Positions 1-8,858 are shown, counted from the first letter of the stretch. The stretch is 64,000 bases of DNA from DATJHM01 sp963777355 (GCA_963777355.1 CAVZQK010000022.1:558001-622000), one strand, 5' to 3'. A program made the numbers and translations. The notes: a model not told the origin generated them from the sequence alone.

Positions 1-99
1 CTGGCGAGGAAACGCTAGAATGGACAGGAGATATTTTCTCAGTGGGCCAGGTTTATTCATGTGTACATACAAATATTATGACAAAGAGGATGGCGAAGA

Positions 100-576
100 A
101 TGGCAAATATTACAAGCGAGACACGCATAGGTGAATATACTATTGCGCTACATGACGACGGTAGTCTACAAATTTGCACAGCTAGCCTTGGCCTTACCTT
201 TCCGAAAGAGCAGGCGGAGGCGCTGCTTCAATGGCTGAATGCGCAACAGAACAATGCAGGGGCAACGACAGTGACAGGTGCATCTGCAACAACAGTTGAG
301 GAGCCAGCCGTGGCACAAGATCCAGCGGAGGCGGTGCAAAGCCTGATAGATGGGGCTATTGCAGCGGCGCGAGCAAGCTATCCCGCGAGCTTGAACGTGG
401 AAAATCGGGATCGTTTTATTGATCAGCTCACCAGAGACCGGCGAATTAAGCCATATATCAATCAGGGAGCTGTCAGCTCGAAGCAGATTATTCTGTGGGT
501 AGAACAAAAATTGGAGACTGGCGAGGAGCGGATAGAAGAGGTTCCAGAAAAGAAAAAGCGCTGGTCGCTTTTCTAG
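100..576 (+). CDS. Hypothetical protein, 158 aa
   Basis: I do not recognise this family. The N-terminal 50 residues alternate short polar and hydrophobic stretches like a small beta-sheet domain. Residues about 50-75 are a low-complexity Ala/Thr/Val/Gln linker. Residues about 76-145 look helical and basic, followed by a Lys-rich tail ending KKKRWSLF. There is no signal peptide or membrane segment. The ATG at 100 follows an AAAGAGGA stretch at 82-89, a slightly long spacing. The gene stands alone on the plus strand and converges with the SDR gene. Coding confidence rests on ORF length and composition only. Confidence 0.6.
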   Translation: MANITSETRIGEYTIALHDDGSLQICTASLGLTFPKEQAEALLQWLNAQQNNAGATTVTGASATTVEEPAVAQDPAEAVQSLIDGAIAAARASYPASLNVENRDRFIDQLTRDRRIKPYINQGAVSSKQIILWVEQKLETGEERIEEVPEKKKRWSLF

Positions 577-596
577 TTCTAGAAAAAGCATAAGCG

Positions 597-645
597 AGCC
601 GCTCTCCCCACACAAAAGAGATTGCTTCAGGTAGGAAGAGCGGTT
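597..645. terminator. Putative hairpin between convergent genes
   Basis: AGCCGCTCT at 597-605 can pair with AGAGCGGTT at 637-645 (one G-U pair) across a 31-nt loop, just after the hypothetical gene and before the end of the convergent SDR gene. There is no clear T-run, so a terminator role is tentative. Confidence 0.3.
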
Positions 646-663
646 CAATAAAGGGCTAAGCGA

Positions 664-1434
664 TTACAGACCGCCGGTATTGCGGGTCAAGCCACCATCG
701 ATAGTGAAGGTTGAACCGGTGACATAGGCAGAGGCATCTGAAGCGAGATAGAGGGCAAGTTTTGCGATCTCCTCAGGCTGGCCCATACGGTGCAGAGGAA
801 TCTCATCGAGCAAAGCCTGATACTTCTTAGGGTCGGCCTTGACATCGGCATCAATCGGGGTATCCACGGCACCAGGGGCAATATTATTGACAGTAATATT
901 GTGGGGAGCCAGTTCCAGACAGATCGTGCGCATGAGCATACGAAGACCGCCTTTAGCGCAGCAGTAGGGGACATTTTGAGGCATAGGCAGGTCTTCATGC
1001 ACAGACGAGATATTGATAATACGGCCAGCACTATTTTGTTTAATCATAGCCTGGGCAGCGGCCTGAGCGCAGAAAAAAGCGCCCTTGAGATCAGTATTGA
1101 TAACGCGATCATATTGAGCTTCATCTACCTCTAGAAAAGGGCTGTGGATCTCCATGCCAGCATTATTCACGAGAATATCCAGACGGCCTAGCTGCTCCAC
1201 GGTCTTCTGAACTAAACCAATCACCTGTTGATATTGAGAGAGGTCGGCTTGCAAGACGATAACTTTGCCGCCTTGCTGCTCGATCAACTGCTGAACCTCT
1301 TGCGCTTTTGGCTGGTTGTGCGCATAGTTTACGACGACGGCGGCCCCTTCGCTGGCAAACTGGAGGGCAATGGCCCGGCCAATACCGCTATCGGAACCTG
1401 TAACCAGGGCTACCTTTTGTGATAGTACGCCCAT
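664..1434 (-). CDS. SDR family NAD(P)-dependent oxidoreductase (glucose 1-dehydrogenase-like)
   Basis: Classical short-chain dehydrogenase/reductase, 256 aa, the usual length. It has the Rossmann motif TGSDSGIG at residues 12-19, an Asp adenine-contact motif (QADLS, 62-66), NNAG at 90-93, the catalytic Ser region (ISS, 142-144), and Tyr157 and Lys161 in YCCAK. The C-terminal VTGSTFTIDGG is typical of glucose 1-dehydrogenase/3-oxoacyl-ACP reductase-like members. It should oxidise or reduce a hydroxyl/carbonyl in the cytosol; the substrate cannot be read from sequence. AAAGGAAG sits about 10 nt before the ATG. It is a lone gene, and the region upstream holds a repeat array. Confidence 0.9.
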   Translation of the reverse strand: MGVLSQKVALVTGSDSGIGRAIALQFASEGAAVVVNYAHNQPKAQEVQQLIEQQGGKVIVLQADLSQYQQVIGLVQKTVEQLGRLDILVNNAGMEIHSPFLEVDEAQYDRVINTDLKGAFFCAQAAAQAMIKQNSAGRIINISSVHEDLPMPQNVPYCCAKGGLRMLMRTICLELAPHNITVNNIAPGAVDTPIDADVKADPKKYQALLDEIPLHRMGQPEEIAKLALYLASDASAYVTGSTFTIDGGLTRNTGGL

Positions 1435-1630
1435 TTTGATTTACTTCCTTTCACATTTGTATCTATTACTCAGATGAAAATAGCTTACTTGCACGGTTCT
1501 GTCTTTATACCAGATAGATGAGGCAACTAGCAATCAATGCTAATGTTCATCCTCTTGTAATAAGTGTGAATAGGGCAATATGGATACAAATTAGCTCGGC
1601 TATAGAGATTCTCTTCTCACCCTGCAACAG

Positions 1631-2045
1631 GCTCTCTCCCGGACACATTTTGAAGGAGGGATGAAAGGGCCTCATTTCGCTCCCTCTGCGGGGCGGAGGA
1701 TCGCTCGGCGAGGCGGTCAGAGATCAACAGCCGACCCTACGCGCGTCTGTGGGGCAACGTGGGGGGTTGGCGAGGCGGTCGGAGATCAACAGCCGACCCT
1801 ACTCGCTGCGGGGCGAGCTGGGGGGTTGGCGAGGCGGTTGGAGATTAACAGCCGACCCTACCTGCTGCGGGGCGAGCTGGGGGGTTGGCGAGGCGGTTGG
1901 AGATTAACAGCCGACCCTACCTCGCTGCGGGGCGAGCTGGGGGGTTGGCGAGGCGGTTGGAGATTAACAGCCGACCCTACCTCGCTGCGGGGCGAGGTGG
2001 GGGGCTGGCGAGGCGGTCAGAGATTAACAGCCGATCCTACGAGAT
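1631..2045. repeat. Tandem array of about 60-bp repeats (family 1), six units
   Basis: After a leader containing CGGACACATTTTGAAGGAGG, six direct copies end with AACAGCCGACCCTAC (one has ATCC) at 1740, 1802, 1861, 1920, 1980 and 2040, so the period is 59-62 bp. Each unit has the order GCGGGGCGAG, a G-run, GGCGAGGCGGT, AGAGAT(C/T)AACAGCCGACCCTAC. The whole leader plus one unit recurs at about 56195-56312, and a further array lies at 14281-14550. Open frames through the array are repeat artefacts. The region 1435-1630 otherwise shows nothing but the SDR upstream sequence. Confidence 0.85.
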
Positions 2046-2156
2046 CTGCGCTGGGAGAAGGGTTAGGACAGGTTCTCATATGTGTTCTAACCGGGGAAAG
2101 GTGAAAGCTATGGCCGGGACCTCGTTTCGCGTCTTGTCTGTAGGGCGAGATGCGAG

Positions 2157-2197
2157 GTTGGCGAGAGGGAGACGGGCAAGCCGATCTGCCCTACGGG
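2157..2197. repeat. Dispersed repeat family 2, single copy
   Basis: Contains the core GGCAAGCCGATCTGCCCTAC preceded by GGGAGACG. Near-identical cores occur at 49875-49904 and twice at 63082-63226. It shares the GCCGA...CCCTAC skeleton with family 1. Confidence 0.7.
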
Positions 2198-2226
2198 ATG
2201 GATTAGTGGGGTAGGGAGCTTGCTGG

Positions 2227-2907
2227 CTACCAGACATAGGGGATAAGGCGATATTTTACCTGTGCCATATAGACATCATAGCCAGGCAATTCCTCGCGCA
2301 ACATGCGTTCCTCCAGGACGGCTCGTACGAAGAGGCCGGGCATCACGAGCAAGAAGAACAACAAGCCGTACCAGGAGCCCAGCAAGAGGGGCGTTCCTAG
2401 AAAGATGAGGAGGCCGCTGGCGTAGAGGGGATGGCGCACGAAGTGATAAGGTCCGGTTGAGATGACTGTTTGACCCCGGTCTGCCTGAATACGCACAGTT
2501 GGCGAGAGGAACGAATTTTCCCGAAAGGTCAAGGCGCAGGAGGGGGAATGAGACGATCAGAGCAATGGCTCCTAGCACCTGGAGAAAGAGAGGCATATGC
2601 GACCAGTGAAATCTGACTGCGTCGAGGGGCATCAGAATTAGCCAGACAAGGTAGAACAGGTAGAACAGGGAGAGGAACACCCTGTCCCAGGCTTTTTGAT
2701 TTGGCTGGGAGAACTTTAGCCGCTCTTCTAGCAAGCCAGGATTGTACTTAAGCAATAGCCAGATACCAGCAGAAGAAAAACCATAGAGCAGGATCAGGAA
2801 GATCCAACCGGCAACCAAACGATAGTACCTGCCGAGAGAAACAAAAGCAGGGCAATAACCAGAAAACTACCAACTGTCCACACCAGCGATTTCATTACAA
2901 GGGTCAT
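2227..2907 (-). pseudogene. Isoprenylcysteine carboxyl methyltransferase (ICMT)-like membrane protein, two frameshifts
   Basis: The translation is split over three frames. A start (ATG at 2907, RBS AGAGGTG) gives a first TM segment ending in SAGTIVW. The second frame resumes with VAGWIFLILLYG from about 2818. The third resumes with TFRENSFLSPTVRIQ from about 2532 and contains the family signature GPYHFVRHPLYASGLL and the C-terminal EERMLREELPGYDVYM. Joined, it is a normal-length ICMT/phospholipid-methyltransferase-like membrane enzyme that would use SAM. The second break is near a G5 run at 2542-2546, and the first is near 2820. It begins 12 bp after the DUF2088 gene stop, so it would be the second gene of that operon. 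Real decay and sequencing indels are both possible. Confidence 0.8.
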
Positions 2908-2919
2908 AAATCACCTCTT

Positions 2920-4251
2920 TCACCTGCTAGCTGAAACTGGCTGTTGCAGGGCAGGAAGATCTGGGAGATTGCCTTCCCGGTCAAAGGGGATAGGCTCTGG
3001 TTGCGAAAGCAGTTCGAGAGCGGGATTATTATGGACATCCTCTAAGAGGGAACGGGAGATCCAGAACTCATCCAGGCGGAGGGTATTTTTTAAGCGCAGA
3101 ACGCGAGGCTCGCGATTGACGGCGTTACAGGTGAGTAGGGCAGCGGCAAAGGCGAGGCGGTCCGAGGGCAAGATCATTGGTAAGGCAACGGGACGAGGGA
3201 CGGTTGAGGTCAAGGGATTGGGGTAGGTCTGAGCGAAATCCACTTTTTGGGCCAGACGGACGGTAGTAAAATCGGCGGTGCCGACGCCGTTTGCGTTGCC
3301 GCCGGAAGCTTCGGTGAGGGCTAGAATGACCTGTTTGCTGACTTCGGGGCCGCCTGTGGCATAGGGGGTGGGATAGCGACCAGTAACGTTGGGGTCAGCT
3401 CCGTCGCCACTAATATTTTTGCCGATCTCATCGATTACCAGAACATCCAGTTGCTGAAAAGGGATAAAGGGCATGGCAGCTTTCGCTTCTTCTAAGAGAG
3501 CCGGTTCTTGTGCCAGGATCTGGTCGGCGGGGAGGGCAAGGATCTTGTAGGGCTGGTCATGGGCATTCTCTACGATGGCTAGAGCGAGACGGATAGGAGC
3601 ATGGGCGAGGGCGACTTCAGCCATTGCAGGGACCATACGGGCCATCTCGCCGAAGCCATGCGCATGGCAGATGGCAGCGCCTTCCTGCTTGCCGAGACCG
3701 ATGGCGATCATCTTTGCGAGGCCACTCTCGTAGGTACCGTGAAAGGCGGTATGTGGTTTGATGCGTGCAACAAAGACAATCGCATCTGCCTGCATAGCCA
3801 GGCGATCAATACGGACAGGAGTATTATCGGCGGTGCATCCAACCTCGACGGTCTCCATCTGCAATTCTACCGGGGCCCCGACTGTTTCCGAGGTGACTCC
3901 CAGATGCTTGAGAATGGCGCGTTGGCCCTCGGCTGTCGCGCCGCCGTGGCTGCCCATTGTAGGAATAATAAAGGGTTCTGTGCCCTGGTTTTTTAGTTCA
4001 TGAACCAGAGCGGAAACAATTTCGGGTAAGCGGCCAATGCCACGGCTGCCGACGCCGATAGCGACACGCTGGCCGGGTTGAAAAAGGTGGGCAATGGCGG
4101 CTTGCTGCATCTGTTGATGAATCACAGTCTGGATAGATTCGATTGGCGGCTGTACCTGTACATGGTTACGGACCTTTGCCATCAACGGCATAGGGACGGG
4201 ATCAAGGAGACGATGCAATGTCTCTTCAGGGACCTCAAATGTGATCTGCAT
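2920..4251 (-). CDS. LarA-like DUF2088 (lactate racemase N-terminal domain) protein
   Basis: 443 aa, resembling the nickel-pincer lactate racemase superfamily. Visible motifs: GVGSRGIGRLPEIV (66-79), MGSHGGATAEGQ (99-110), RIKPHTAFHG (163-172), ESGLAKM (175-181), and H196/H198 in ICHAHGF. In LarA the nickel-pincer cofactor binds a Lys and His residues of the matching segment; Lys180, His167 and the His196/198 pair are the candidates here, by inference. Substrate unknown; racemase, epimerase or hydratase activity are options. There are no larB/larC/larE cofactor genes in the window. It is upstream of, and close to, the broken ICMT-like gene. The start ATG at 4251 is the natural N-terminus (MQITFEVPEE). 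Confidence 0.8.
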   Translation of the reverse strand: MQITFEVPEETLHRLLDPVPMPLMAKVRNHVQVQPPIESIQTVIHQQMQQAAIAHLFQPGQRVAIGVGSRGIGRLPEIVSALVHELKNQGTEPFIIPTMGSHGGATAEGQRAILKHLGVTSETVGAPVELQMETVEVGCTADNTPVRIDRLAMQADAIVFVARIKPHTAFHGTYESGLAKMIAIGLGKQEGAAICHAHGFGEMARMVPAMAEVALAHAPIRLALAIVENAHDQPYKILALPADQILAQEPALLEEAKAAMPFIPFQQLDVLVIDEIGKNISGDGADPNVTGRYPTPYATGGPEVSKQVILALTEASGGNANGVGTADFTTVRLAQKVDFAQTYPNPLTSTVPRPVALPMILPSDRLAFAAALLTCNAVNREPRVLRLKNTLRLDEFWISRSLLEDVHNNPALELLSQPEPIPFDREGNLPDLPALQQPVSASR

Positions 4252-4339
4252 AGTGATACATCCTTGCTAGCAGGCCTGGATTTTATAGCTCAATACGTTC
4301 AACAGAGGAACTCTATCACCCTACTATTCTATCACACCT

Positions 4340-4459
4340 GTAAATCCCAACAGTATTCTGGTGAAAATCCTGTAATGATCCTAGTGGACAGGTTGCTTGA
4401 GAGAGCTTGCCCATCAGGATCATGAGTATAAAAACGACCAGTTTACTACTGGGATTTAC
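4340..4459. mobile_element. MITE-like element, copy A (120 bp)
   Basis: Bounded by a terminal inverted repeat: GTAAATCCCAACAGTA at 4340-4355 and its near complement TACTACTGGGATTTAC at 4444-4459. It has no coding capacity. The interior matches, in reverse orientation, the element at 6845-6963 almost base for base. No clear target-site duplication is visible. The rest of 4252-4536 shows no gene. Confidence 0.8.
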
Positions 4460-4536
4460 CTGCTCTTGAGACGAGTGATATCCAGAGAGGTGGATAGTAC
4501 TGTCAATTGAGGGAGTGAACGCGTGCCTGTCCTTTT

Positions 4537-5388
4537 TTACGAGTGTTCAAGGTGCTGCGTGATAAATGCGCACACGATCTCAGCTACTTCAAGCCACCCA
4601 TCGTCGATGACCAGTGAATGTCCACGCCCCTTGATTTCACGAATCTCCGTCACGGCAGGATTCTTCTCCTGGAGCTGGTAAGAAGCATGGGTAATCGCCC
4701 ACGGGGCAATGTGGTCCTTCTCGCCAGAAAGGAGTAACAGAGGTCCACGGGCAGGGTTCTTCGTGTTCACCTGGGCTTCTGTCCAGGGATTGATATTGGC
4801 AGTGGCGGCCTGAAAGAGCGGGACACCAGAAGCGGGGACCACAAACCGCTCATACAGTTGGTGAGCTTCGTCTTCTTCTACCGCATTGGCAAAGGCAAAA
4901 CGGAACTGCTCGAACGTCAGGGGTACGGAGCGGGTATAGTTGATCGGGTTACCGATGACTGGCGAGGCCGACTTCAGCGAGGAGAGCGGAAGAGGCAGCA
5001 CGCCACGGAAAGGGGCCGGATCAATCGCGACCGTCACGGCGGAAACGCCCTCCCCAGCCAGCTTTTGCGCGATGAGTCCTCCGAAGGAATGGCCGATGAC
5101 GGCGGGCTTGATCTTGAGTTGCCCGATGGCATCGAGATAGTGTTGTGTCACCTGTCCGACCCGCTTGTGAGCAAAAACCTGCGGGTCGGCATTCGCCTGC
5201 TCGACGGTCTCAGGATCATCGGGCCAGCTCGGCGCAAGGGCCGTGTAGCCTCGTTCTTCAAACAAGGTGCGCCAGCGGTCCCAGCTGGACGAGAGGAGCC
5301 AGAGGCCATGCACGAACACAACTGGCTGCTTGCCTTCCGCGTTTGCACGATCAATCTCTTGCTGTTCATGGGTAGTGAAAATGGTCAT
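4537..5388 (-). CDS. Alpha/beta hydrolase
   Basis: 283 aa cytosolic alpha/beta-hydrolase fold. The oxyanion strand VVFVHG is at 23-28, the nucleophile elbow GHSFGG at 99-104 (Ser101), the acid probably Asp225 in LSGEKDHIAP, and His257 in GRGHSLV. All triad members are present, so it is likely active as an esterase or lipase-like hydrolase on a small substrate. It lies 138 bp downstream of the MmyB-type regulator on the same strand, inside a segment flanked by inverted MITE-like copies. The regulator may control it. Confidence 0.88.
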   Translation of the reverse strand: MTIFTTHEQQEIDRANAEGKQPVVFVHGLWLLSSSWDRWRTLFEERGYTALAPSWPDDPETVEQANADPQVFAHKRVGQVTQHYLDAIGQLKIKPAVIGHSFGGLIAQKLAGEGVSAVTVAIDPAPFRGVLPLPLSSLKSASPVIGNPINYTRSVPLTFEQFRFAFANAVEEDEAHQLYERFVVPASGVPLFQAATANINPWTEAQVNTKNPARGPLLLLSGEKDHIAPWAITHASYQLQEKNPAVTEIREIKGRGHSLVIDDGWLEVAEIVCAFITQHLEHS

Positions 5389-5526
5389 GTGCTACTCCTT
5401 TGGATTGTCCTTTGAGGCAATCGATGAGATAGATGGGTTGGTGAGAGAGGCATTGCTCTCTCTTTGTTCCCCTAGATACAACTTTCCTTGCCTTCGGAAA
5501 ACCACTGTCCCTATTGTAGAGGCAGT

Positions 5527-6498
5527 TCAAGGGACAACTTGTCCGCCGGGCTGAGGAGGAAGATAGGGCAGTCCGACCTCCTCGAAAATGGCCTGGTCCG
5601 AAGCCGAGATGGGGAGAAGGCCAATGATCAGGGGAAAGGTGTAGTGAAAATAGCCGGTGGAAATGACGAGCGGACGCAAGGAAAGCGAACGTGAAGGATC
5701 ACCCAGGCATGGGACGGCGGTCTGAAGTGTCACCCCTGCCGATGATGTTGGGAGTGCCTCCATCTGCTTTTCCAGATGAACCTGCTGCCAGTATCGGGAA
5801 AAAGCCGGCAGGCGCATGAGCTGGCTGACCACCTGTTGATACCAGGGTTCGTACATGCTCAGCAAATTTGCCATTTTGAACCCATAGATGGTCTGCAAGG
5901 CCATTTGCTCCCAGGATGCGCGATGGAGCATCAAGTTGGGATAAAGCGGGAGTGTGGGATCGAAGAGCAACTGGAGCAGGTTCACGGAGGAGGCGGGAAG
6001 CGCGGCAAGCTGTTGGGGAGAGACGTCATAAAGGCGAAGGAGGGCTTCGTTGAAGTAATGAATCCGCCAGTCCCGGTTGAGAATCATCGCGGGCATCGGC
6101 AATGTTCGCGCGGTTGCAAGCGCCACGCGCAACACGCACTCCAACGTTGGCCCGGTGAGATAGGGTTCAACGGGAAAGGTGTGGGCAGCGAGCAGCAAAC
6201 GGTTGCGTTCTAGCAAAGTACATTGAAAATAGTCCGCGATCTCCATCACCACCTCGCGCCGGGGTGGACGGGTGATGTGTCCTTGCCGCATGCGTTTATA
6301 GCTGCTGTAGACCATATCCTCGAGTTCTGTGCGATGCCATTTGCGCGGTCCCCAATCATCTCCCCCGGCGTCAGATGGGAGAGACAGACGGCATTGTCCG
6401 GCCTCCTGTCGCCGGAGAAGCAAGAATGCTTCAATGACCCTGACAAACTCTACGCAATCAGGATGGACCGTGCTAGGAAGCGAAGGCTGGAATGTCAT
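5527..6498 (-). CDS. Helix-turn-helix regulator with MmyB-like ligand-binding domain
   Basis: About 323 aa from the ATG at 6498 (CCAGGAG 7 nt upstream). This start is preferred over the longer frame. The N-terminal 100 residues are a divergent XRE-like HTH (ELEDMVYSSYKRMRQGHITRPPRREVVMEIADYFQCTLLERNRLLLAAH). The rest carries the MmyB/PAS-like domain, with the hallmark AMILNRDWRIHYFNEALLRLYDV followed by NLLQLLFDPTLPLYP. Such regulators bind small hydrophobic ligands and usually control a neighbouring oxidoreductase or hydrolase. Here the next gene is the alpha/beta hydrolase. The region 6499-7085 upstream holds MITE copy B and a palindromic promoter element. Confidence 0.85.
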   Translation of the reverse strand: MTFQPSLPSTVHPDCVEFVRVIEAFLLLRRQEAGQCRLSLPSDAGGDDWGPRKWHRTELEDMVYSSYKRMRQGHITRPPRREVVMEIADYFQCTLLERNRLLLAAHTFPVEPYLTGPTLECVLRVALATARTLPMPAMILNRDWRIHYFNEALLRLYDVSPQQLAALPASSVNLLQLLFDPTLPLYPNLMLHRASWEQMALQTIYGFKMANLLSMYEPWYQQVVSQLMRLPAFSRYWQQVHLEKQMEALPTSSAGVTLQTAVPCLGDPSRSLSLRPLVISTGYFHYTFPLIIGLLPISASDQAIFEEVGLPYLPPQPGGQVVP

Positions 6499-6844
6499 GC
6501 TGTCTCCTGGACCTTGTTTCTCAACCAAAGAAATGGGAGAGAGCTCACCTATTACCCCTTTTAACTGGTCTCAAGAAAGTATACCACATTCGAGAGAGAG
6601 GAAAGTACTTCACTGACTGTCATCAGGGGCGGAGGATAGCTCTCACCGGTAAAAAGCATGGAGTTGCTCCATTTCCAATGATGTGGTTTTCGTCTAAACT
6701 GAGTGGAAATGAAAGCTGATCATGACACATGGTATGTTGCTCTCACATCTACTCGATATGAGAGATCCTTATCAGATACAGCACCTCTCATATATCTTCA
6801 GCGATCATATCGCAAGAATCGCATGTTTGTGGGTGATACGACCG

Positions 6845-6963
6845 GTAAATCCCAACAGTAAACTGGTCGTTTTACACTCATAATCCTGGTGGGCAAGCTC
6901 TCTCAAGCAACCCATCCACCAGGATCATTACAGGATTTTCACCAGAATACTGTTGGGATTTAC
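6845..6963. mobile_element. MITE-like element, copy B (119 bp)
   Basis: Terminal inverted repeats GTAAATCCCAACAGTA at 6845-6860 and TACTGTTGGGATTTAC at 6948-6963 are perfect complements. The body is the reverse complement of copy A with a handful of differences. The two copies bracket the hydrolase and regulator genes in inverted orientation. Confidence 0.82.
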
Positions 6964-6994
6964 AACTATAATATCCCCATTTCAGCGATTTATA

Positions 6995-7009
6995 TTCTAT
7001 AATATAGAA
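6995..7009 (+). promoter_or_regulatory. Palindrome over a TATAAT-like -10
   Basis: TTCTATAATATAGAA is a 15-nt palindrome about 76 bp before the pseudokinase start and contains TATAAT at 6998-7003. It could be an operator overlapping the promoter. No good -35 is evident. Confidence 0.35.
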
Positions 7010-7085
7010 AGGATTCTCAATTAAGATATATGACCATAAGACTGAAATATCTGTTTTCTCTTTAGTCTAGCAGATGGGGGATTTT

Positions 7086-7343
7086 ATGAGAGATACGGGT
7101 GAATTTATTGGCAATTACCGCATTCTAACAAAGCTCTCTTCACACATGGCTGGTGAACTTTACATAGTTGAGCACACATTTCGTGCAAATTCAGCGGCAC
7201 TTCTTCTCCTATGGCCATCTGTCGAGCTAAATAGAGACGAGGACCGCAGCGCATTTCAGCAAAAGAGTGCAGGCAGTGCTGTTCAAGGTGGCTCATCATA
7301 TATTCCTATTCTGGATACAGGCATCGAGCAGCAACATCCCTAG
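7086..7343 (+). CDS. Pseudokinase N-lobe fragment, ended by in-frame TAG
   Basis: Starting from ATG 7086 (GGGGGA just upstream), the frame opens like a bacterial Ser/Thr kinase (EFIGNYRILTKLSSHMAGELYIVEH). It lacks the glycine-rich loop and the VAIK lysine, and it ends with IPILDTGIEQQHP at a TAG (7341-7343). The same frame continues without another stop into the membrane protein starting at 7398 (residues IITAYST... directly after the TAG). The kinase consensus at this point is HPYIVTAY, so the TAG probably replaced a Tyr codon. The ancestral product was one protein of about 570 aa: inactive kinase N-lobe, TM, ectodomain. Confidence 0.65.
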   Translation: MRDTGEFIGNYRILTKLSSHMAGELYIVEHTFRANSAALLLLWPSVELNRDEDRSAFQQKSAGSAVQGGSSYIPILDTGIEQQHP

Positions 7344-7397
7344 ATCATTACAGCTTATAGTACACAAGCAGAGGAGATATTACAAAAGCATCTCAGT

Positions 7398-8801
7398 TTG
7401 ATAGGATCGGTCTTACAATCCACAAACGAACTACATCCGAGCGATCCTCGTATGCAAACCGAAGTATTTTTGCGTCTATTCACGGGTCTTGCTACACAGG
7501 ACAAACCGTCCAACTTCGCTGAAACTTCTACAAATACACAACAACACGATACAGATCTCTCACGCACAAATTCTGTGAAAATGGGGAGAAAAAGAATCAT
7601 TGCAGAGTATCAGCGTCTCAAACTCTGGCAGCGTCTCGTGTTGGCGATACTGGTAGTAGCGCTATTGGGCTGGGGAAGCTTTGCGATTTATACGCATACG
7701 CCAGCCTGGGCAGCGACGATAACTATTATGCCAGTGACAAAAACGCTAAACCAGGGTTACGAAATCGGCGTGAGTGAAGACGGTGCGACAGTGAACACTA
7801 TCCAAGCGAACACTATCAAGGGGCACAAAATTTCTTTCAACTCGCGGCAACTCAAGCAAACGATAGCAGCAACAGGCAAAGGACACCACAATGCCACAGC
7901 AGCAACCGGAGATCTGGTCTTTTCTCAGATTCACCTCGATAATCCTGTATATCACACACTAACATCGAGCACCCTTACCAGTCTAAATGGAGTCTCAGTA
8001 ACTACTGAAGGTGATACAACTATCTCAGAGGGAGCAACCGTAACGCAACATGCGCATGCCAATCAAGCAGGGAGTGGGGTAACTATTGGCCCTAACGATT
8101 TCAATTTTCCCGTTGAAATTGTCGATACTATTACCAACAGACACATTGGCACTGGCTACGTTACCAATCCTCAAAGCTTTCAAAGTGGGACTGACGCCTC
8201 TGATTTTCTCTTTGTGCAGCAGAGCGACATCGACAAGATATCGACGACCTTAGTAACGCAATTAACACCGGAGACGCGCACAAAGGTTACAGCGCAAATC
8301 AAACCCGGCGAGCGAATGGCAGGAGACATGAAATGTACGCCAAACGCCTCGCCCAATCACAAAGCCAATGATCAGGCGAATACCGTCACAGTTGGCATCA
8401 GCATGACCTGTGCCGTCCTGGTCTATAACGAACAGGACCTGCTCCAGGCAGCCAGGACGGCATACAAAACCGATGGTTTGACACGCTTTGGTCAGGGCTA
8501 CGATGTGGTGGGAGGAATGCAGATGAAAGCGCCAACACTTGATACTGCAACATTAGACGCCGCCAGCTTCTCTGTCCAGATCGATGGCATCTGGTCTTTT
8601 CAATGGACCGTCCAACGGCAAGAAGAACTGTTACGCCGGATTGCAGGAAGACCACAGGATGATGTGATGCACTTGCTGGGGGGCCGTGAGGATATCAAAA
8701 ACGTCAGCATCGCCCGAAACTGGTTTCCTGGGAATGCGTTGCCAGCAAATCCAGGCGATATCAGCCTAGTTGTTAGCAAGGTAAGGGGATTAGCTTCATA
8801 A
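7398..8801 (+). CDS. Single-pass membrane protein with baseplate J/gp47-like ectodomain
   Basis: In frame with the upstream pseudokinase fragment. The first candidate start is TTG 7398; an internal ATG near 7579 (MGRKRIIAEY) would remove most of the cytosolic part. Residues about 70-92 form one TM segment (LVLAILVVALLGWGSFAIY), followed by AATITIMPVTKTL and a Thr/Ser/Gly-rich extracellular region. Its organisation (ATGKGHHNATAATGDLVF, then VSVTTEGDTTISEGATV, then a Cys pair C..SPNHKAND..C) is that of Chloroflexi proteins annotated as baseplate J/gp47 family. Surface location is inferred. With no phage structural genes nearby it is not a tail gene. It may be expressed only as the C-terminal part because of the TAG. 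Confidence 0.7.
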   Translation: MIGSVLQSTNELHPSDPRMQTEVFLRLFTGLATQDKPSNFAETSTNTQQHDTDLSRTNSVKMGRKRIIAEYQRLKLWQRLVLAILVVALLGWGSFAIYTHTPAWAATITIMPVTKTLNQGYEIGVSEDGATVNTIQANTIKGHKISFNSRQLKQTIAATGKGHHNATAATGDLVFSQIHLDNPVYHTLTSSTLTSLNGVSVTTEGDTTISEGATVTQHAHANQAGSGVTIGPNDFNFPVEIVDTITNRHIGTGYVTNPQSFQSGTDASDFLFVQQSDIDKISTTLVTQLTPETRTKVTAQIKPGERMAGDMKCTPNASPNHKANDQANTVTVGISMTCAVLVYNEQDLLQAARTAYKTDGLTRFGQGYDVVGGMQMKAPTLDTATLDAASFSVQIDGIWSFQWTVQRQEELLRRIAGRPQDDVMHLLGGREDIKNVSIARNWFPGNALPANPGDISLVVSKVRGLAS

Positions 8802-8858
8802 GGCGAGCACAGTTAGAGATCAACAGCGATGGCGCGAAAGAGCCCGCCTAGATCCCAT

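Noticed and set aside
1631..2045. Possible CRISPR array
   Set aside because: Units are 59-62 bp direct repeats with no distinct spacers and no cas genes.
1661..2104. Open frame of 147 codons with internal repeats
   Set aside because: It runs through the tandem family 1 array; the peptide repeats are only the DNA repeat translated.
7398..8801. Phage tail baseplate gene
   Set aside because: Has a TM anchor and no phage genes around it; the similarity is to Chloroflexi surface proteins.
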